Below, in pieces: positions 1 to 7,126 of a stretch of DNA of 64,000 nucleotides. Position 1 is the stretch's first letter. Every line of letters begins with the position of its first letter. The notes beneath the pieces are model-generated. The model searched no databases. It saw only the letters and a program-made list of their open reading frames with translations, and was not told where the DNA came from. The DNA comes from JABDIP01 sp965212545 (GTDB lineage Bacteria; Pseudomonadota; Alphaproteobacteria; DSM-16000; Inquilinaceae), in NCBI GenBank assembly GCA_965212545.1, contig CBDBVB010000021.1, positions 62,001-126,000 on the forward strand, read 5' to 3'. The position numbers were made by a program, and so were the translations under genes.

Positions 1-1357
1 GCACCGGGGCGACGGCCTCCACCGGCTCCGGCTCCGGCAACAGGCGCACCGGCCGCAGCCGGTCCGGCCAATTCGTCGGCGTGTCGGGGTCGACGGTCGG
101 CCCATCCATCGCCGGGCGCATGGCCACCTCGCGCTCCGGCAGATGGCTTTCGAACGGCACCGGGCGGACCACCGCGTTGCGGCCCAGCCGCCCGGCCAGC
201 CGGTCGACCAGATCGTCCACCGGCGTGTCGTCGCCGCCGAGCCCCGCCGCGCCCCCCGGCGCGTCAAACCCGATCTGCGCCGGACCGAGCGGCTCCGCCA
301 GCAGCGCCGACAGCACCGCAACCTCGATCCCGAAGCCGGCATCGATATGGTCCAGCCGCCCGGCCAGCAACCGAAACAGGTGGCCCGGCCGGCGGCTCGG
401 CCGGCTGGTGCCGATCGACTGCCGGTCGACGCCGCCATCGACCCGATAGAGCGCCAGCTCGACCCGCCGGGCGCCCTGCTGCGCCTGCTCCAGCCCGGCG
501 CAGAGCTGGTCGAGCAGCCGCGCCAGCGCCGCGGAGACATCCTCGGTGCGGCCGATCGCCTCGGGAAAGACCATGCGGGCCAGATGTGTCGGGACCGGCC
601 GGCGCGGCGAGACCGGTTCGACCGCCCGGCCAAGGGCCTGATCGAGGCGGCGCAGAACTTCCGGCCCAAAGCGGGCGGCCAGGCTGCCGCGCGGCAGGGC
701 GATCAGATCGCCGATCCGGCGCAGGCCGAGTCGCTCAAGGCCTTCGACCGTGGCCGGATCGAGCCTGAGCGCGGCGATCGGCAGTCCGGCCAACGCCGCC
801 TCGGCCCTGCCCGGTGGGATCAGGGCTTCGCCGAGCGGCGCGCCCGGCCGGCCATAACCGCCGCCCATGCGCGACACCGCCCAGGCCGCTCCCGGTGTGT
901 CGGCGACGGCCAGGAAACCGGCATAGCCGATCGCCACCAGGCGCTCGATCAGGTCGCGCGCCAGCCCGGCCTCGCCGCCGAACAGATGAGCGCAGCCGGT
1001 GATGTCGAGCAGGATGCAGTCATCGCCATGGGTGGTGGTCCAGGGGGTATAGCGGCCGCACCAATCGGCCAGGCCGGCCAGCGCCCGGGCATCGGCCACC
1101 GGATCGGCCTCGACCGCCTGCAATTCCGGCTCCAGGGCGCGGGCATCGGCCAGCGGCATGCCGGGGGCGAGGCCGGCGGCGGCGGCCAGCGCATCCACGG
1201 CAACCAGGTTGAGCCGCCCACGTTCCGCCGTCATGACCGCCAGTGGGCCCAGCGGGCCGCTGGATGGCGCCGCCACCGCGGCCTGCCGAGCCCAATATCG
1301 GCGCAGCCGGTCAGTCGGCAGGGTCGGCAGCCACAGGGCCAGGATGCGCCGGTGCAT
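1..1357 (-). CDS. imuB: ImuB, Y-family DNA polymerase-like protein (3' end outside window)
   Basis: About 452 codons are visible and the frame is still open at base 1, so the C-terminus is missing. The product is the non-catalytic Y-family polymerase homologue of the ImuA-ImuB-DnaE2 mutasome, which links the beta clamp to the error-prone polymerase during SOS mutagenesis. The N-terminus reads MHRRILALWLP, typical of ImuB. Around residue 100 it carries THGDDCILLDITGCAHLFGG, the ImuB version of the palm motif. The start at 1357 lies 38 bases downstream of a LexA box and follows GGGAGAGG. imuA lies upstream on the same strand; dnaE2 is expected beyond base 1 but cannot be seen. Recognition is from motifs and gene order. 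Confidence 0.93.
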   Translation of the reverse strand, partial: MHRRILALWLPTLPTDRLRRYWARQAAVAAPSSGPLGPLAVMTAERGRLNLVAVDALAAAAGLAPGMPLADARALEPELQAVEADPVADARALAGLADWCGRYTPWTTTHGDDCILLDITGCAHLFGGEAGLARDLIERLVAIGYAGFLAVADTPGAAWAVSRMGGGYGRPGAPLGEALIPPGRAEAALAGLPIAALRLDPATVEGLERLGLRRIGDLIALPRGSLAARFGPEVLRRLDQALGRAVEPVSPRRPVPTHLARMVFPEAIGRTEDVSAALARLLDQLCAGLEQAQQGARRVELALYRVDGGVDRQSIGTSRPSRRPGHLFRLLAGRLDHIDAGFGIEVAVLSALLAEPLGPAQIGFDAPGGAAGLGGDDTPVDDLVDRLAGRLGRNAVVRPVPFESHLPEREVAMRPAMDGPTVDPDTPTNWPDRLRPVRLLPEPEPVEAVAPV

Positions 1358-1394
1358 GCTCCTCTCCCGGACTCAGGCGGAATGGATCGAACTA

Positions 1395-1409
1395 GAACAT
1401 AATAGGAAC
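1395..1409 (-). promoter_or_regulatory. LexA (SOS) box upstream of imuB
   Basis: On the minus strand this is GTTC-CTATTAT-GTTC, a perfect GTTC-N7-GTTC direct repeat, the established alphaproteobacterial LexA operator. It sits 38 bases before the imuB start, where it would cover the promoter. Confidence 0.85.
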
Positions 1410-1515
1410 ATTTGTGGACGAATCAAGTCAGCCTTGCCCTTCACGGCATCCAATGACGAAGGGCGATGGAATGCCCGAGACACGCAGGACATGCGCGGGA
1501 CGGGTATCGAAGCCC

Positions 1516-2337
1516 CTATGCCGCGTCGGCGGTGTGACGCGCCGGGATGAGCAGCGGGCCGGGAACGGCGGCAGTCGGGGCGGAAGCCGGGTCGGCAAGG
1601 GCCAGGCCCGCGGCCGGACCGCGCCATGCGACCGGCCAGCGTCCCGGCCGGCCGCCGCGGCAGCGCAACAGGTCCAATTGCCAGCACGGGGTGCCGATCC
1701 CGGGCTCGCCGACGACCGGATGGCTGCCCAGGGCGGCGACCCGCCAGCGGGTGACGGCGCTGCTTGTCATCTCGGCCCCCTGTCGGCGCAGCAGGAAGGC
1801 GGTGACGCCGCCGGCCTCCGCCGCCAGCTGCAGCCGGCGGCTGGCGGTCAGATCGGCCGCCTCCACCTCGCCAACCACCGCGGCGATCGCGGCGGAGCGG
1901 GCCGCCTCTTCCAGCGCCCAGAGCAGATCCGCCGGTCGGCGGCCACGCGCCAGGACCAGACGGTCCGGCGTCAGCCCAAAGCCGGCCAGGCCCGGCGCAT
2001 GAACATCGGCCTGCCGTGTCAGCCACAGCACCGGCCGGCCGGCCCGCGCCGCCAGCCGCGCCAGCAACAGGGCCGCAAAGCCGGTCGCAGCACCATCATC
2101 GGCGGTACCGAGAATCTCGTGCAGGCAGCCAAGCGGCAACCCGCCCCCGGCCAGTGCCGCATCAACCGGCGGAACATCCAGCCCCAGTACCTCGCCAGTC
2201 CCGCCGCCGGCACCCTCCAGGCTGCGAACCTGCGCCCTGAGATCGTCCAGGATGGCGGCCTTGCCCGGTTTCCGGCCTCCGTCCATGCAGTCGGCATCGC
2301 TCACATGCATTGGCGTGCGCATTGGATCAATCATCAT
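1516..2337 (-). CDS. imuA: ImuA, RecA-like SOS mutagenesis accessory protein
   Basis: The 273-residue product is a RecA/SulA-like P-loop-family protein of the translesion mutasome, encoded just upstream of imuB. Family signatures are LDVPPVDAALAGGGLPLGC followed by LHEILG near residues 53-75, an Ala-rich RecA-like core, and VLWLTRQADVHAPGL. The C-terminal half contains GIGTPCWQLDLLRCRGGRP, conserved in ImuA. The start is uncertain: the ATG at 2337 lies two bases from the LexA box, which would give an almost leaderless message, and in-frame ATGs at 2322 or 2310 are alternatives. A gap of 158 bases with its own LexA box separates it from imuB. Confidence 0.88.
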   Translation of the reverse strand: MMIDPMRTPMHVSDADCMDGGRKPGKAAILDDLRAQVRSLEGAGGGTGEVLGLDVPPVDAALAGGGLPLGCLHEILGTADDGAATGFAALLLARLAARAGRPVLWLTRQADVHAPGLAGFGLTPDRLVLARGRRPADLLWALEEAARSAAIAAVVGEVEAADLTASRRLQLAAEAGGVTAFLLRRQGAEMTSSAVTRWRVAALGSHPVVGEPGIGTPCWQLDLLRCRGGRPGRWPVAWRGPAAGLALADPASAPTAAVPGPLLIPARHTADAA

Positions 2338-2338
2338 T

Positions 2339-2353
2339 GTTCTTGATTTGTTC
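2339..2353 (+). promoter_or_regulatory. LexA (SOS) box at the imuA start
   Basis: GTTC-TTGATTT-GTTC on the plus strand matches the alphaproteobacterial LexA consensus exactly. It abuts the annotated imuA ATG (2337), which suggests either that transcription starts very close to the start codon or that translation begins further inside the gene. Confidence 0.85.
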
Positions 2354-2472
2354 TATCTGAGTACAAGCCAAGGAGTCAAGATTCCGGTCAAAAAAACAGG
2401 AAATGATTCCTTTATTGCGAGCATTGACCGGGAAAAACAATCCCGGACAAGGTTCCGCCACTCACAGACGCT

Positions 2473-3075
2473 CTATCGGGAATCGCCACCCGAGCCATCT
2501 GCGGTCTCGCGCTGCCAGACAACGGCCGCGCCGTCCAGAGTTCCCATCAAGGCGACCACCGCCTCGTTGTCGAAACCCGGCAGGCGCTGCTGCAAGCGCG
2601 CCAACAGTTCATCGGAACCCTCGGCATCGATCGGCACCACACACCCGGTACCATCATCGCCGATCAGCAGCCAAGAGACATCGCCAACCGGCACGGAATC
2701 GACCGCCTGCAACACAACCTGCCGCAGCGCCAACCAGGACACGGACTCGGCCTTGCCACGCCCAGAACGACACGTCACGCCCTCCTCGGTGACGCTCACC
2801 ACATGGGTGGGGCGGCCGGCCTCACCGGACCTCGGCATGATGAATCCGCAGTCGATCGCCACCTGGCGGCCATAAGCGGCAGCGCACAGCAGGGAGAACA
2901 CCAACATCGCCCAGTTCAGCCAACCGCCCTCACCGAGCACGCCGAACAGCCCGGCCCCAGCAATCCCCAGGCAAACGACCAGCGCCACGACCGCGCCGAC
3001 CTGCCGGATAATTCTGGATCGGCGAAGCTCGGACTCAAGCTGGCCTTTCAATTTGCGCAAACGGTCTTCGGCCAT
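2473..3075 (-). CDS. Hypothetical two-helix membrane protein
   Basis: The product has 200 residues and I do not recognise the family. The N-terminus is basic and helical (MAEDRLRKLKGQLESELRR). Two adjacent hydrophobic helices follow at about residues 24-46 and 50-68. A soluble C-terminal domain of about 125 residues contains a VVSVTEEGVTCRSG strand pattern, resembling the PH-like or YcxB-like domains of small bacterial membrane proteins. That resemblance is structural guesswork. The coding pattern is clean and there is no overlapping better frame. It is transcribed in the same direction as the crotonase gene upstream, 48 bases away, so co-transcription is possible. Confidence 0.7.
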   Translation of the reverse strand: MAEDRLRKLKGQLESELRRSRIIRQVGAVVALVVCLGIAGAGLFGVLGEGGWLNWAMLVFSLLCAAAYGRQVAIDCGFIMPRSGEAGRPTHVVSVTEEGVTCRSGRGKAESVSWLALRQVVLQAVDSVPVGDVSWLLIGDDGTGCVVPIDAEGSDELLARLQQRLPGFDNEAVVALMGTLDGAAVVWQRETADGSGGDSR

Positions 3076-3123
3076 CGCTGTTCCAAAGGTGACCCACGCC
3101 GCAAGAAGAAGCCCCGGTTCCCG

Positions 3124-3900
3124 TCAAATTCCGCGAAAGTGCGGCTTCCGCTTCTCCAGAAAGGCCCGATAGCCCTCACGATAATCCTCGGTTCCGAAGG
3201 ACTCGTAACTGGCTGCGATCTCTGCGGCATCGAGCGGCGCGCCCGAGGCCAGACGGGCGGCAAAGCGCTTGTGGGCGCGGTTGACCAGCGGCGCGCCGGC
3301 GGCGATCCGCGTCGCGCTGTCGGTCACCGCCCGGTCGAAGTCCTCGTCCGGCACCACGCGGCTGACGATGCCCATCGCCATGGCCTCTTCGGCGTCGACC
3401 ACCCGTGCCTCCAGCAACAGCGCCAGGGTGCGCTCGCAGCCCAGCGCGCCGAACAGGATCGAGAATTCCGGATAGGGCATGGCCAGGCCGAGCCGGCTGA
3501 CCGGGGCGCCGAATCTGCCGCTCTCGGCACTTATCCTGAGATCGCATAGCAGCGCCAGCACCAAACCGGCGCCGGTGCAGGCGCCCCTGATCGCGGCAAC
3601 CACCGGATGCGGGCAGGCGCGCATCGCGTCATAGGCAGTGTCCATCACCTGGCCATAGGCCGCCGCGGAGGCGGGATCGGCGCGCTCGCGCTCGAACTCG
3701 GCGATGTCGGCGCCCGGCGAAAATGCATCTCCCGCGCCACGCAGCACCACGCAGCGCACCGTCTCGTCCGCAGAGAGTTCCGTGAAGGCGGCGGTCAACA
3801 GCGGCCACATCGGCATGACCAGCGCGTTCAGGCGGTCCGGCCGGTTCAGGACCACCGTCGCCACGGCATCCTGCCGTTCGACCAACACCAGATCCGTCAT
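3124..3900 (-). CDS. Enoyl-CoA hydratase/isomerase (crotonase) family protein
   Basis: The 258-residue product is a single crotonase domain acting on an acyl-CoA thioester. It starts MTDLVLVERQDAVATVVLNR and has the oxyanion-hole and CoA-binding segment RGAGDAFSPGADIAEF near residues 65-80. A second segment IRGACTGAGLVLALLCDLRI lies near 105-125. Classical hydratases have a glutamate in the GGG-x-E-LA region and another in the P-E-x-x-LG region; here these become GAGLVLAL and LGLAMPYPEF, so simple hydration is doubtful. Isomerase, thioesterase-like or other crotonase chemistry is possible. I chose the ATG at 3900 because the open frame upstream is low-complexity and overlaps rquA. Confidence 0.85.
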   Translation of the reverse strand: MTDLVLVERQDAVATVVLNRPDRLNALVMPMWPLLTAAFTELSADETVRCVVLRGAGDAFSPGADIAEFERERADPASAAAYGQVMDTAYDAMRACPHPVVAAIRGACTGAGLVLALLCDLRISAESGRFGAPVSRLGLAMPYPEFSILFGALGCERTLALLLEARVVDAEEAMAMGIVSRVVPDEDFDRAVTDSATRIAAGAPLVNRAHKRFAARLASGAPLDAAEIAASYESFGTEDYREGYRAFLEKRKPHFRGI

Positions 3901-4024
3901 GGGCACCCTGCCTTGGAGATCACGGACCGTCGGCCCAGTGTTCCGATTCTGAATTCGGTGTCCATGAATTTCAGGATCAAGCGACACCGCCGATTGCCTT
4001 GGCCCCAACTCGGCCGTGCAGCGG

Positions 4025-4762
4025 TCAGGTGGCTGTCGGCGCCGGGTCTGGCGGCGTGCGGCGCCTGGCCACGACCTTCTGATAGAGCCCCCCGAAATAG
4101 GTCTCCTTGCGCCAGGTGAACTGTTCCGCCGATATCGCAAGGCTTGAGATTTCCCGTTTCCACAACGTCCTCGCAAAGGGTTCGAGCCAATCGAAGACGA
4201 AGCCCATGAGCCATCTCAGCGGATGCAGGAACCCGGGCTTGTGATAATCGACGAACACCACGCTGCCGCCGGGAGCGACGGTGGACAGCAAAGTCTCGAT
4301 GACGGTCCGCTTGCGATCGTCGGGAAGTTCGTGCAGCAGGAAGAAGCAGCACACGACATCGTACGGCCCGCCACCGGGCGCCGTCGCATCGGCAAGGCGG
4401 ACGTGTGCGTTACCGATGCCGTTCAGCTTCCGGCGACAATTGGCGACCTGGATGGGAGCGACATCGATGATTTCGAGCCGCCCTCGCGGACCGACCAGCT
4501 TGCCAAGGTCACATGACAGATCACCATAGACGCAGGCGGCCTGGAGCACCCGTTGGCCGGGGCGAACTTCGCTGAATGCCGCCTGCTTCAGGCGCCGGTA
4601 GTTGCCCCAGAGAATAGCTGAAGCGACCCAGGAGCGATCCAGCAGCCATACGCTGGTCGGCCACAGATAGGCCCAGGCATAGGTGTCCTGGAGGTAGCGA
4701 GGTATCTCAGGCGCCTCCGCGATCGGGAGGACGGGTGTCTCATGGGCAGCAACATCGGTCAT
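4025..4762 (-). CDS. rquA: RquA, rhodoquinone biosynthesis methyltransferase-like enzyme
   Basis: The 245-residue product belongs to the RquA branch of the class I methyltransferase fold. RquA converts ubiquinone to rhodoquinone by SAM-dependent amino transfer, and rhodoquinone serves fumarate reduction under low oxygen. Diagnostic segments are YLQDTYAWAYLWPTSVWLLD near the N-terminus, ILWGNYRRLK, and QRVLQAACVYGDLS, where ordinary methyltransferases have the acidic Gly-rich SAM loop. IIDVAPIQVANCRRKL, FFLLHELPDDRKR and VFVDYHKPGFLHPLRWLM follow. The altered SAM loop is a hallmark of RquA rather than damage. It is separated from the crotonase by 124 bases and diverges from the TehA-like gene. 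The call is confident at family level; rhodoquinone production itself is inferred. Confidence 0.87.
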   Translation of the reverse strand: MTDVAAHETPVLPIAEAPEIPRYLQDTYAWAYLWPTSVWLLDRSWVASAILWGNYRRLKQAAFSEVRPGQRVLQAACVYGDLSCDLGKLVGPRGRLEIIDVAPIQVANCRRKLNGIGNAHVRLADATAPGGGPYDVVCCFFLLHELPDDRKRTVIETLLSTVAPGGSVVFVDYHKPGFLHPLRWLMGFVFDWLEPFARTLWKREISSLAISAEQFTWRKETYFGGLYQKVVARRRTPPDPAPTAT

Positions 4763-5131
4763 CGTCGCACCATTGTCTGCTCATAGCGTCGTGCGTACAG
4801 TCCGGATTCGCATTCTGTGGCAACCGGATGCGACTCCGAGGAAATGGCGGGGAATGTGTCCGTTGGACGGGGATTGGCTTCGTTAGGGCCCGGCAGCTAA
4901 GTGAACGCTCCCAACGATATCGTCGTAAATGACGGGGATCAATTCCGACACCCGCCTCTGCGGCCAAGTCCATTCTCAATCTTGTGAATCGGATCGCCGG
5001 ATTCAGGCTGGGAGGAAGGCGCGCGATCTCGACGGTTCTCCGGCGGCTGCTTTCGCACCATGGCTCGGCGCGCTAGTGTGGCCCGTCCGGCATCCGCCGG
5101 GCACGCCCAGGATCCAGCGACGAGAGAGGCG
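4763..5131. other. Divergent intergenic region between rquA and the TehA-like gene
   Basis: These 369 bases have no convincing coding frame. They must hold the promoters of both divergent genes. I see no clear operator or terminator; short open frames here lack ribosome sites and codon bias. Confidence 0.6.
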
Positions 5132-6112
5132 ATGAGCGCCCAGCCGAAATCCACGGATCAGGCGACGGGCTGGCTTGTCCACCTCCAGGTGTCCCTGTTC
5201 GCCGTGACCATGGGGCTGGGCGGCCTCGGCCTGGCCTGGCGGTCGGCGGATCGGGTCCTGGCCTGGCCCGGTGCGATCGGAGAAGCGATCCTGGCGCTGG
5301 CCGCGCTGTGTTTTGCCTCGGTCGCCTTGCTGTATGGCGCCAAGTTCATCCGCCATCGCGATGCGGTGATCGCCGAGTTCGCCCATCCGCTGAAGATGAA
5401 CTTCTTCGCCGCCGCGTCGATCGGACTGCTGCTGTTGTCGGAGGCGGCCTTTCCTTACAGCCGCGCCATCGCCGAGGCACTCTGGATCGTCGGGGCCACG
5501 CTGCACCTGACACTGGCGTTGAGCGTGGTGCGCTGCTGGGTGACCCGGAACTACGAGATCCATCATTCGACACCGGCCTGGTTCATCCCGGTCGTCGGCA
5601 ACATCGTCGTGCCGCTGGCGGGAGTCCGGCTCGGCTACATCGAACTCTCCTGGTTCTTCTTCGCGATCGGTCTGCTGTTCTGGATCGTGCTGTTCGCGAT
5701 CGTGCTCTATCGCATCATCTTCCACGACCAGATGCCGGCCAAGGCGCTGCCGACCCTGTTCATCCTCCTGGCGCCGCCGGCGTTGGGCTTCTCCGCATAT
5801 GATCGCCTGGTCGGGGGCGGGCTGGACGGCTTCGGACGGGTCCTGTTCTACGCCGCCCTGTTCCTGGCGCTGTTCCTGCTGACCATGGCGCCCCGGTTTC
5901 TGAAGACCCCTTTCGCTATGTCGTGGTGGGCCTATACTTTCCCGTCGGCCGCCATGGCGTCTGCCGGCCTGCGCTTTCACGAGATCGTATCGGCGCCGGC
6001 CACCGCGCTGCTCTCGGCCGGGCTGCTGGTCCTGTCCACCGCGATCATCGCGCTGGTGGCGGCGGCGACGCTGACGGCGCTGCTGGGCGGCCGTCTGTTC
6101 GTGCCGGATTGA
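5132..6112 (+). CDS. SLAC1/TehA-family anion channel or C4-dicarboxylate transporter
   Basis: The 326-residue protein is almost wholly hydrophobic, with about ten predicted transmembrane helices, the layout and length of the TehA/SLAC1 family (tellurite resistance/dicarboxylate transporter). Typical family segments include HPLKMNFFAAASIGLLLLS, the W-x-x-P-x-V-G-N-I-V motif (TPAWFIPVVGNIVVPLAG) and MSWWAYTFPSAAMASA. I chose the ATG at 5132, which follows GAGAGAGG; an upstream in-frame ATG at 5060 would add 24 polar residues. The substrate cannot be read from sequence. Being next to rquA (fumarate-linked respiration) and pyrE is suggestive of dicarboxylate or anion transport at most. Confidence 0.82.
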   Translation: MSAQPKSTDQATGWLVHLQVSLFAVTMGLGGLGLAWRSADRVLAWPGAIGEAILALAALCFASVALLYGAKFIRHRDAVIAEFAHPLKMNFFAAASIGLLLLSEAAFPYSRAIAEALWIVGATLHLTLALSVVRCWVTRNYEIHHSTPAWFIPVVGNIVVPLAGVRLGYIELSWFFFAIGLLFWIVLFAIVLYRIIFHDQMPAKALPTLFILLAPPALGFSAYDRLVGGGLDGFGRVLFYAALFLALFLLTMAPRFLKTPFAMSWWAYTFPSAAMASAGLRFHEIVSAPATALLSAGLLVLSTAIIALVAAATLTALLGGRLFVPD

Positions 6113-6186
6113 TGATTGCCCCTACTGCATGGACAATGGCGCCGCGCCGGCTCTACAACCCGGCTGTTCGCCATCACGGAGTGACC

Positions 6187-6861
6187 ATGCCCGAATCGTC
6201 CGCCAAGACCGCAGAAGCGGCGGCGCGCATCCTGCTGGATACCGAGGCGGTGTTGTTCCGGCCGGAGGATCCATTCATCTTCACCTCGGGCCGGGCGAGC
6301 CCGGTCTATGTCGATTGCCGCCGACTGATCTCATTTCCCGCGGCGCGCACGGCCCTGATGGACATGGCGGTGGAGGTGCTGGCGCGCGAGGCCGGCGCGG
6401 ATGCGTTCGATGCGGTGGCCGGTGGCGAGACCGCCGGCATCCCCTATGCCGCCTGGATCGCCGACCGGCTATCGCTGCCGATGCTGTACGTGCGCAAGAA
6501 GCCCAAAGGGTTCGGCCGCAATGCCAGGATCGAGGGCACCTTCGAGGAGGGCGCCCGGATCCTGCTGGTCGAGGACCTGGCCACCGATGGCGGCTCGAAA
6601 CTAAGCTTCGTGCAGGCCCTGCGCGAGGCCGGCGGACAGATCGCGCACTGCTTCGTCGTCTTCCACTACGGCATCTTTCCGGAGAGCGTGACGAGCCTGG
6701 CCGCCGAGGGGGTGCGTCTGCACGCCCTGGCCACCTGGCACGACGTGGTGGCAGCGGCCGACGAGGCCGGCTATTTCACGCCGGAAGGCCTGGCCGAGGT
6801 GCGCGCCTTCCTGGCCGAACCGGTCGCCTGGTCGCGGGCCCATGGCGGCAAGGAGGATTAG
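6187..6861 (+). CDS. pyrE: Orotate phosphoribosyltransferase
   Basis: The 224-residue enzyme joins orotate and PRPP to give OMP in pyrimidine synthesis. Visible signatures are FTSGRASPVYVDCRRL (orotate/PRPP loop), GGETAGIPYAAWIADRL, MLYVRKKPKGFGRNARIEG (flexible catalytic loop with Lys and Arg), and the PRPP-binding segment ILLVEDLATDGGSKLSFV. The ATG at 6187 follows CACGGAGTGACC. The last 33 codons and about 70 bases beyond the stop are repeated at 9325-9495, so the 3' end of this gene marks a recombination or integration boundary. Confidence 0.95.
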   Translation: MPESSAKTAEAAARILLDTEAVLFRPEDPFIFTSGRASPVYVDCRRLISFPAARTALMDMAVEVLAREAGADAFDAVAGGETAGIPYAAWIADRLSLPMLYVRKKPKGFGRNARIEGTFEEGARILLVEDLATDGGSKLSFVQALREAGGQIAHCFVVFHYGIFPESVTSLAAEGVRLHALATWHDVVAAADEAGYFTPEGLAEVRAFLAEPVAWSRAHGGKED

Positions 6862-6930
6862 ACTGCCGGGCTACAACAGTGTTGCATTCAAGTCCCGCGC
6901 AAAACTCTGGAAATGTCCTGAGAGCGGACA
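6760..6930 (+). repeat. pyrE 3'-end direct repeat, left copy
   Basis: This segment spans the last 34 codons of pyrE plus about 70 downstream bases. It matches 9325-9495 in the same orientation. The coding part is nearly identical, with mainly synonymous changes; the downstream part is more diverged but still alignable (for example AAGTCCCGCGC and GAGAGCGGAC in both). The repeats are about 2.56 kb apart and bracket the ABC exporter gene. Confidence 0.88.
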
Positions 6931-7126
6931 TGAGCTGCTTCGTCTATGACTTCGCTGCTTGACCCTGAACAGACTTGAGTGACGTGCACGGTTGCCTGGT
7001 AGGTCTGGGCCAATGCAATGATTCTTTGACTGAAGAGAAGACCAAGCGGGTGCAGCAACCAACCGACCTTGCCCGGGTGCGACATTTGCGAGTTCTGATT
7101 GATGCCGGGTGGGCTGTCCTATTGGC

